Origin: Lineus longissimus
Taxonomy: Eukaryota; Nemertea; Pilidiophora; Heteronemertea; Lineidae
Assembly: GCF_910592395.1 (NCBI RefSeq)
Contig: NC_088313.1
Location: forward strand, 14,338,437 to 14,402,436
Direction of reading: 5' to 3'
Length of the DNA: 64,000 bases
Position 1 is the stretch's first letter. Each line of letters opens with the position of its first letter. The position numbers and the translations under genes are program-made. Below are positions 57,005 through 64,000 of this stretch, piece after piece. Under the pieces are notes generated by a model. That model did not search any database. It was given only the letters and a program-made list of their open reading frames with translations, and was not told where the DNA came from.

Positions 57005-59218
57005 ATGGAATCGTGCAAGGAGCTTATCCGCCTCTCTAGACTTGATATTGAAGAGGCTCTGAAGGCTGATGATGTCCTTATTTTTTTTCCTGAATGGAAA
57101 CAAGGTAAGTACCATAAAAAAATCTGCTATGTTACCTGGGATCCTATTTTCCCCAGGGTCCTATGTTCCCCTGGGTTCTATATGTTGCGTGGATTCTAGT
57201 GTTGTTGTTGTGTTGTGTTGTGTTGTGTTGTGTTGTGTTGTGTTGTGTTGTGTTGTGTGTAGACATCGGAGAAGTGGAGGCTCTGGATTACTCACTGGCC
57301 CTTCTCCCTCCAACAAGTTCATCAGCGCCACAAGTCCCCTCCGTCATTGTCGTCATGGCTCCTGTCTTCAGTTGTGTTTTCAACTGTCTACGGGTCCCTC
57401 GCAGGTGACACTTGGCACCGTCTCCTCTCTCTGGTCCCCGAAGATATCGGCGCTGCCTACTAGTTTGTCAGCATTTTCGTTGAAGGTGATGCCTGCATGG
57501 CCATGAACGTAGGTAATGTCGCACAGCAGGCGGAACCATTCCTTTTTGCGTCCTCAATCATTTTTGCGGGCCAAGCTTAGTGAATCTGTGAGGATGACTG
57601 TGTGTTCAGTGACAGCTGCATTTCGTGTTATCCACACTAGCGCGTCTTTCATAGCCTCGAACTCTGATCTGAATTGACCTTGTTTGCATGCTGCCAACTC
57701 GTAAATCCGGTTGCCATTTTTCCAGACTGCTCCTCCCCGTCCTGTGGTGTCTTCTCTAATCGATCCATCAGTTGGGTTCTACGTTTCCAGGGTCCTATGT
57801 TCCTCCAAGTCCTATGTTCCCGGGGTACTAAGTTTTGCGAGGCCTATCTGCCCCTGGGTCCTGTATCCCCCAGGTTCCATATTTTCGCCATAATCTATGT
57901 TCTCTGCATATAATGCTCCCCTAGCTCCTATGTTCCTCAGGTCCTATATTCCACAGGTTAATTGACCTATGCTCCCCAGGTCCTATGTTCCCCCATCTCG
58001 AATGTTTCCTTGGTCCTATGTCTCTGGGTTCCATGTTTCCATGTTCAATGTTCCCCTGGCACTTTCTTCCCAGGGTCGTTAGTTCCCCAGAGCTATGCCT
58101 CTAGGTACTCTAATTCTCAGGTTCTATCTTCCTCAGGTCCATGACGCCCAAGTCCATGTTCCCCAGACCTGCGTTCTCCAGACCTATGTTTTCCTGGTCT
58201 ATATTCCCCAGGCCTATTTTCCCTAGGTTCATGTTCCCAAGGTCCTTGTTCCCCAGGCCAATGTTCTCCAGGTCCATGTTTCCAAGGTCCATGTTCCCCA
58301 GGCCTATGTTCCCCAGCCCCAGGTCCATGTTCCCCAGGCCCATGTTTCCCAGGCCTATAATCCCCAGGTCCATGTTCCCCAGGTCCATGTTCCCCAGGCC
58401 TATGATTCCCATGTCCATGTTCCCCATATCCATGTTCCCCAGGTCCATGTTCCCCAGGCCTATGTTCCCCAGGTCCATGTTCCCCAGGTCCATGTTCCCC
58501 AGGCCTATGATCCCCAGGTCCATGTTCCCCAGGCCTATGATCCCCGTGGCCATGTTCCCCAGGCCCATGTTCGCCAGGCCTGTGTTCCCCTGACCTATGT
58601 TCCCCAGGTCCATGTTCCCCAGGCCTATAATCCCCAAGTCCATGTTCCCAGGTCCATGTTCCCCAGGTCCATGTTCCCCAGGCCTATAATCCCCAGGTCC
58701 ATGTTCCCCATGTCCATGTTCCCCATGTCCATGTTCCCCAGGTCCATGTTCCCCAGGTCCATGTTCCCCAGGTCCATGTTCCCCAGGTCCATGTTCCCCA
58801 GGCCTATAATCCCCAGGTCCATGTTCCCCAGGTCCATGTTCCCCAGGCCTATAATCCCCAAGTCCATGTTCCCCAGGTCCATGTTCCACAGGCCTATGAT
58901 CCCAGGTCCATGTTCCCGTGTCTATGATCCCCAGATACTTTGCTGGTCTTACGTTTTTATCCAGGAACTGGTTCTATGTTTCCCAGGTTCTATATTTCTT
59001 ATGTTTCTTTTTTCATGTGGTGCTATGTTCCATGGTCAGTGTTCCCAAGAAGAAAAAATCTAATTCCATCTTTTTTTCAGCTTGGATCGAGAAAATTCGC
59101 AGTTTACCCACACAAACTGAGCAAGCCAGGGAATTTTTGGATTTTTTACTTTGTGAGGATGAGGCGCCTTTTACTACAAGGAGGTTCACCCAGTTCCTCG
59201 ATGCATTGAACAGTGCCA
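57005..59218 (+). CDS. CARD-domain gene, first two coding exons
   Basis: Exon 1 (57005-57104) starts MESCKELIRLSRLDIEEALK and ends FFPEWKQ; exon 2 (59081-59218) reads AWIEKIRSLPTQTEQAREFL, then TTRRFTQFLDALNSA. The junction is phase 1 on both sides, and the GTAAGT at 59219 leaves in phase 1, so the gene continues downstream with exons I could not place. The roughly 80 residues have the helix pattern of a CARD (death-fold) domain, which mediates homotypic assembly in innate immune and apoptotic signalling. The LRR fragment on the opposite strand suggests an NLR-rich neighbourhood. The effector part is unknown. Confidence 0.6.
57198..57258. repeat. (TTGTG)n microsatellite
   Basis: About twelve units of GTTGT/TTGTG follow exon 1 of the CARD gene within its intron. 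Confidence 0.95.
57405..57769 (-). pseudogene. RNase HI domain fragment from a retroelement
   Basis: On the minus strand DGSIREDTTGRGGAVW starts an RNase HI fold. It continues with QFRSEFEAMKDALVWI and VILTDSLSLA (the E and D-S catalytic positions). After a TGA (near 57562) and a frameshift comes ITYVHGHAGITFNENADKLV, with the H and final D motif. All four acidic or histidine landmarks are visible but split between frames. It is most likely a decayed non-LTR retrotransposon fragment in the CARD-gene intron. Confidence 0.7.
57780..58930. repeat. 15-bp minisatellite (GGTCCATGTTCCCCA), coding-open on both strands
   Basis: From 58130 to 58900 the unit repeats about 50 times with variants AGGCCTATGTTCCCC and AGGCCTATAATCCCC. 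Looser copies extend from 57780 and resemble the start of the intron near 57140. Because 15 is a multiple of three, a 259-residue minus-strand frame of GNMDLG repeats and a plus-strand MFPRS repeat are open. There is no independent sign of a gene. Confidence 0.95.
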
Positions 59219-59329
59219 GTAAGTATAGTCTGAGTCTCTACTGCTCTACCTCCTCCACCTGGTCCCTTGCCATGCAGGGTTCCTCCTTTGTCCTGCTATA
59301 GGCAATTCTTGGAAGCTTTTCGGTCTTAT

Positions 59330-60150
59330 CTGTGACTTGAGACTGTTCACAGCAGAACTGCTTGTTCCCCATTCTGTCCCAAATCATGACTGTAAACTGT
59401 TCACAGTAGAACTACCTGCACCCCATTCTGTCCCTAATCATGACTGTAGACTGTTCATAACTGCACCTTATTGCCTTTTTTACCTCTGTTTCTTGGTACC
59501 TCTGTTCCCAGTACCTATCTATGTACAAGAAACAACGGATTTCAGGATTAGGCCGACTTGTTTTAATGCATGCATGCATATGCTTTCTGCAAATTCCTGG
59601 AAAACCATCTTTCCAAAAAGAAAACATGGATTTTATGCAGATAAGAAGTAGCCATGGATGTACAGTAGAACCTCTCTATTAAGGACACCCTCTGGACTGA
59701 TGAGTGCTGTCCTTAATAGAGCGGTGTCCTGATTAGAGATGTCAAATTGAATGGAAATAACCAATTTGGGACCAAAACTAGTGTCCTTAATAGAGAAGTT
59801 GTCCTTATTAGAGAGGTGTCCGCTAAGAGAGGTTCTACTGTATAAGGCTAGTGCCAGATAATCGTGGTGATCTGGTCCTTGTAATTTTAGATGCTGCTTC
59901 TGCACCCCAATGATTGTGAATAATAGACTGTTGCTGGGCCCCATTCTGTCCTTATTTTTGACTGTAAACTGTTGCTGCACCCTCTTCTGTCTGTATTTTT
60001 CGACTGTAGACTGTTGTTGCTCCCCATTTGGTCCCTAATTGTGACTGTAGACTGTTGCAGCCCTCATTCTGTATGTACCTGTGACTGTAGACTATTGTTG
60101 CACCCCATTTGGTCCCTAATTGTGACTGTAGACTGTCGCTGCCCTCATCT
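59330..60150. repeat. Interrupted 40-bp minisatellite
   Basis: Copies of TGACTGTAGACTGTTGCTGC and CACCCCATTCTGTCCCTAAT occur at 59336-59465 and 59920-60145, separated by other DNA including the MITE at 59663. Confidence 0.75.
59663..59840. mobile_element. pogo/Tigger-like MITE, second copy
   Basis: CAGTAGAACCTCTCTATTAA at the left and AGAGAGGTTCTACTG at the right, flanked by TA on both sides (59661-59662 and 59841-59842). Same family and same length (178 bp) as 6470-6647, with an internal inverted orientation. Confidence 0.85.
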
Positions 60151-60439
60151 ATCTAGATACCTTCATAAAGGAGAGTTGTCATAGTTTGTCCGGCCTACTC
60201 TCTGTTGTCTCGAACTCTACAGCATATACTTTGCCTCTGGAACATCGATATTATGAATGGGAAGGTTGTTTTCTATATTCCGTTGCAATGAAATCACCAG
60301 AAAGTTGCCTTTGGCAAGGGAATTCCCTTCCTGGCTTGCAAATCTATTTATAGTTCAAGGGATTCCAACACATCGTACGCTGCCATCTGGTGGCGCCAGT
60401 TGGTACCTGTACTCTCCCTGTTTGAGTTTCGACCAGAAA

Positions 60440-60773
60440 AGTCCAATAGAACTGATGCTTGCTGTGTTCCCAAACATCGCCACCAACTACACCAGTCGTA
60501 ATTGGTTGTCCGAGAGAGCGATTTTAGCCCCACGAAATGATGCCGTCAGACACCTCAACAACACGCTCCATCAACGTCTTCCTACAGAAGAGAAGCTGTA
60601 AACATCCATAGACACTCACACTGTTCCCGACATCGATCAAACCGTTCACTGTCCAGTCGAATTCCTCAATTCACTCCATAACCAAGTGGCATGCCCCCAC
60701 ATGACTGCAAATTGAAAGTTGGCTGTCAAATAATGCTCCTCCGCAACCTCGATGCCCCAAGATTGTGCAACTT
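60440..60773 (+). pseudogene. Helitron (PIF1-like) helicase fragment
   Basis: The plus strand reads ELMLAVFPNIATNYTSRNWL, then SERAILAPRNDAVRHLNNTL, then after an in-frame TAA (60599-60601) SIDTHTVPDIDQTVHCPVEF and LKVGCQIMLLRNLDAPRLCN. These are the C-terminal motifs of Helitron/PIF1 helicases (APRNDAV and the LKVG-MLLRNLD motif). The frame shifts near 60690. The match stops abruptly at 60773, where the sequence becomes the antisense of a BEL/Pao gag. Confidence 0.8.
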
Positions 60774-61562
60774 CTTACGGAACGCATCAGCAACGACAAA
60801 TGGCTCACCAAACCGTTTTTCCAAAACCTCCTTTGCTCTAATGTATGCCTCCTCAGTATCCATGTACAGGTAACCTTCAATGGCCTCTTTGGCGGGGCCC
60901 GACAAATATCTCCGTAGGTAGTGTATCTGTTCCCTCTTAGGTATCCCTCGACCTTCTATTAGTGTATGAAATGCCGCTTTCCATGCTGGGTACATGAGGG
61001 GATCACCGCTGAAGACTGTGGGCTCGGGTGGTGGAAGCCGTCCGATCGTTATCTGGCCTGTAAACATCTTAATGAGTTCCCCAAACTGATCTTCCGAAAA
61101 GGGCGGGTTCATTGTAGGCGGTACCTGGGGAAACGGTATCCCAGGTGGGTGGCTGTTCTCAACTGTTGGTTTGAAGACAGGTGCTTGTGGGTCCAAGTTC
61201 TGCTGTGCCGATACCTCCGGTGGGGGTCTGCTAGTACTAGTTGTGTCAGCATCCTCATCCGTGGGAGTTGTCTTGGCGGTGGTACTGGCCACTGCTACGT
61301 TAGCAAGGAGCTGCAAGTTGGTTATTAACGTTTCATCTGAGTCTACTGGTTGTTCCGCGAGTCTCCGAACTTCCTTACGCTTGATTTCCCGTTCTAGTCT
61401 GAGCTTTTCAAGTTCGAAAGTCATTTCTCTCATCTGTGTTTCTATTTGGTTGCTTCTCACCATGTGCTCCAATTCTATCTGCAACTCCACTATCTCGAAT
61501 CTGGCCTCGCTCTCCTCTCTACTTAGCTTCGACATCTCATCAGCGTGGCTGTCTCCATCCAT
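60774..61562 (-). pseudogene. BEL/Pao Gag, 3'-truncated
   Basis: From the methionine MDGDSHADEMSKL the frame has a coiled-coil region (ELQIELEHMVRSNQIE), a proline-rich linker, and the BEL/Pao gag core. The core reads PEPTVFSGDPLMYPAWKAAF, then PKREQIHYLRRYLSGPAKEA and YIRAKEVLEKRFGEP. After FRKKL (near 60774) the ORF continues only through antisense Helitron sequence to a chance stop at 60726. The zinc knuckle, protease and reverse transcriptase are absent. An upstream start cannot be excluded. Confidence 0.85.
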
Positions 61563-62994
61563 CTCGATTCTTGATCATAGAGATTTCACTGTGGATGCGG
61601 GCAGCGAAACTATCAACAAACAACTCATAGGACTCGACGGGATGATTTACTTTAATACGAATTTCTGTGTCGTCCGTGAAATCTACAAAGATACAAAAAT
61701 GAAGCTAACATAGGCAATTTGCCTCAGATAAAACAAGGACAAGGAGGTGCTGCCAACTGGTGTTTTGAATCGGAACTACAAGGCAGACCGATGGCAGGCC
61801 ACGTGACCCCGCAAAAGGGTGCGATACAGGGTGTCCCAAAATAACTCAGCTGTAAATACTCTATTAAACAGTAATTTGGGCTAATAGAACGTTCGAAAGG
61901 AACACCAATACAATGATAATACATCAAGATTCACCTAGGCAACGATAGTTAAAACATACAGCTCACGCATAGCGAGATTCCGAAATGACATTGCCGAGAA
62001 AAGGGGCCCGGGAAATCACATCCGAGAAGTCCAAAGACGGCAGGAACAAAGTCTTTATAAAAGGGGCCTGATTATGAATTATACAATGGCAATGCTCCCT
62101 GAATATGGTCAACACAACGCATGAAGCATTTATGCCTTAATTTAGTAATTACCTCTATGAGTGCCTGAACTATTGTACTTTGCATAGATGTGTTTCGTTG
62201 TCCACAACAATACTACAAAAATATCAAAATGACGAATATTCGAAGGTTAAGCGCATGCGCGAAGGCAGCGCGGGAAAACGACCCAGTTTCCGTATCCGCA
62301 GTTCAGCGTCACTTTTGAAGATTACAAAACTGCGCTAAGGCGCACTTACATGGCTCCTCAAAATTACCTAGGGTGATTTTCCTAACATACATCACATATA
62401 AAAACACAACTTAATGTATCAAAGGCTTGAACTGAACTTCGGCAAATTCCATGAAACTGCTTAGAACGGTTACAAAAAACCCGGAATACTAAAGGATTCC
62501 AACTGTAAACAACAAAACAAATGACCAAATAATTACTTGAGAAAATGATACGAGCGAATTTGCTCCTCAACAACTCAAGCCTTGAAACACGGTCCCTCAT
62601 TAAATCAAAGTCCCGATGTTCTCTCCTCTAGGGAATGACATTAAGTCCATGAAATTGCACAATGTCCAGCCCAGGACGATTTCCAGTCATTATTAACGAT
62701 ACTCTGTCTCCCTGAAGAACATTGGTCAGTGGTTATACTATGATAGCTTGAAACAAAATCAACATATTTCACTTGTAATGAAGGGGAGAGGTCGCCAGTA
62801 CTTCACCCTTATGAAAGAGCCAACATGACTCAATTTTCACACACATAAGCGCTTGGAACCGTCGTATGCTATCCGATTTTAATGGCTCCTCATGAAACGT
62901 ATGATCCTATACGTACTCCTCTGTGGCTCCTCGTCACAACTATGACTAGAAATCGTTAGTGCAGCTCTTTATGCAAGTACATGTCCTACTGCTC
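61563..62994 (-). mobile_element. BEL/Pao LTR and leader region
   Basis: Between the integrase stop (62995) and the gag start (61562) lies 1.4 kb without ORFs. On the minus strand the order integrase, this region, gag means that it should contain the 3' LTR of one element and serve as, or adjoin, the 5' LTR and leader of the next. Exact LTR limits and the primer-binding site cannot be fixed without a second LTR to compare. Confidence 0.55.
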
Positions 62995-64000
62995 CTAGTC
63001 TCCTTCACAAATCAGCACAACCTTCTGTACAGGTCTTTCAAAATAAGTGGTGGCTTGAATACGTTTTCCATTTTTGTCCAGAGCGCGATCTCCTACAGCA
63101 AGACGGACTTTACGGACATGACCGTCCTCGTCCACCACGACAGCTGCTACTCTACATAGCCTCCAGAGATTGCGAGGTAGCTCATCATCTTTCATGATGA
63201 CGATGTCACCGACTTTGAGATTGCGCACGTCCTGATTCCATTTTGGCCGTTCTTGCAGGTTATTGACATACTCCTTTCGCCACTGGCACCAGAAGCGATT
63301 TGCAAGATGTTGCACGCGGCGCCACCTTTTCTTTAGAAGTAGGTCCTCTCGTGGAAAGGTGCCTGGTGGTGGAATGATCACCCGAGATTTCATGGTCAAT
63401 AACTGATTTGGTACTAACGGCTGCAGTGAGGTAGGACCGTAAAGATTGTCTGTAGTGAGAGGGCGCCCATTGACGATGGCCATCACCTCATACAATAGAG
63501 TGCGTAGTGACTCATCATCCAGCTGTGTTCCTTCATGTAACAGCATCCCTGCCAAAACGTTGCGTACTGAGCGTATCTGGCGTTCCCAGACTCCTCCGTG
63601 ATGGCTAGCCCGGGGAACATTCATCCGGAAATCAAGATCACATTCTTCTTTCAGCAAGTATTTCCGTATTTGGTCAAAATCCATTTCTGACCAGGCCTGC
63701 TCTAATTCGTTTTTCGCTCCTACGAAGTTGGTACCGTTATCACACCTAATAAGTTGTACAGCGCCGCGGACAGCTATCAAGCGTCTCAACGAGTTGATAA
63801 AGGAGTCTGTGGACATGGAATTAAGCGTCTCAACGTGTATTGCCCTCATTCCAAGACAGGTGTACAGTACTCCCCATCGCTTAATCTCCTTTCTGCCCTC
63901 TTTGATGGTCCAAGGCCCGAAAACATCTACACCGCAATGAGTAAAGGGGGGCGCTGGTTCTAGTCGATCGGTTGGGAGGTCCGCCATCTTCTGCCCTTGC
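62995..64000 (-). CDS. BEL/Pao integrase, C-terminal part of Pol (runs off window)
   Basis: The frame reads PPFTHCGVDVFGPW (first catalytic Asp), RCDNGTNFVGAKNELE (second Asp), PRASHHGGVWERQIRSVRNV (catalytic Glu) and a C-terminal DUF5641-type module, VGDIVIMKDDELPRNLW. It ends in VQKVVLICEGD with a TAG-type stop near 62995. This is the DDE integrase of BEL/Pao LTR retrotransposons, which inserts cDNA into chromosomes. The frame is uninterrupted, so the element may be young. The reverse transcriptase and protease should lie beyond position 64000. Confidence 0.92.
   Translation of the reverse strand, partial: QGQKMADLPTDRLEPAPPFTHCGVDVFGPWTIKEGRKEIKRWGVLYTCLGMRAIHVETLNSMSTDSFINSLRRLIAVRGAVQLIRCDNGTNFVGAKNELEQAWSEMDFDQIRKYLLKEECDLDFRMNVPRASHHGGVWERQIRSVRNVLAGMLLHEGTQLDDESLRTLLYEVMAIVNGRPLTTDNLYGPTSLQPLVPNQLLTMKSRVIIPPPGTFPREDLLLKKRWRRVQHLANRFWCQWRKEYVNNLQERPKWNQDVRNLKVGDIVIMKDDELPRNLWRLCRVAAVVVDEDGHVRKVRLAVGDRALDKNGKRIQATTYFERPVQKVVLICEGD

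Noticed and set aside
58110-58889. 259-residue GNMDLG-repeat ORF and the opposite MFPRS-repeat ORF
   Set aside because: Both are products of the 15-bp minisatellite, which is open on both strands; it lies within the CARD-gene intron.

Overview
This is eukaryotic DNA. Coding sequence is split into short exons with GT..AG boundaries whose phases match across introns, and the introns and spacers are filled with satellites, MITE-like inverted-repeat elements, a BEL/Pao retrotransposon and Helitron remains. The gene set (Rad21/Rec8 kleisin, PLAT-lipoxygenase, CD20/MS4A-like protein, CARD domain, ependymin/LVN1.2-type secreted protein) suggests an animal, most likely a marine invertebrate such as an amphioxus, hemichordate, echinoderm or lophotrochozoan. 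The sequence alone does not fix the species.

Layout. 1-4753 (+): C-terminal part of a Rad21/Rec8-family cohesin kleisin, with a 44-bp satellite in one of its last introns. 4754-8580: intergenic DNA with a pogo/Tigger-like MITE and a 57-bp satellite whose period is a multiple of three, so it makes long spurious ORFs on both strands. 8867-12371 (+): a six-exon gene for a protein of about 349 residues that I cannot name, with a possible PH/GRAM-like segment. 12.7-14.5 kb: a second, unrelated 44-bp satellite interrupted by a dispersed element, here called E1. 14973-33440 (-): a complete 14-exon lipoxygenase gene (673 residues) with an N-terminal PLAT domain. Its intron 8 is about 10 kb of tandem duplications, E1 copies and MITEs. 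36432-37574 (-): a four-helix MS4A/CD20-like protein with a long repetitive N-terminus. 38.5-40.1 kb: a degenerate ORF among dispersed copies of a short motif. 41609-43411 (+): a three-exon secreted protein. 43.4-49.1 kb: foldback elements, a minisatellite and a possible solo LTR. 49861-50889 (-): a two-exon gene start resembling the N-terminus of gypsy-integrase-like proteins. 51255-56122: a 4.9-kb element with terminal inverted repeats of 1.2-1.4 kb that enclose a broken copy of a multi-exon gene with a PIN/FEN-nuclease-like motif. 56781-59218: an LRR-like fragment on the minus strand lies head to head with a plus-strand CARD-encoding gene, whose intron holds an RNase H fragment and a 15-bp minisatellite. 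60.4-64 kb: a Helitron helicase fragment fused to a BEL/Pao gag, followed by an LTR-containing interval and a BEL/Pao integrase.

The host genes do not form a pathway or operon; they are neighbours in a repeat-dense region. The most unusual objects are the long-TIR element around the nuclease-like pseudogene, the tandem unit in the lipoxygenase intron that carries an exon-like ORF, the duplicated lipoxygenase splice acceptor with part of its exon, and the short palindromic-motif arrays near 50 kb. All exon models come from reading splice signals, phase and family motifs by eye; none was tested by alignment or transcript data.
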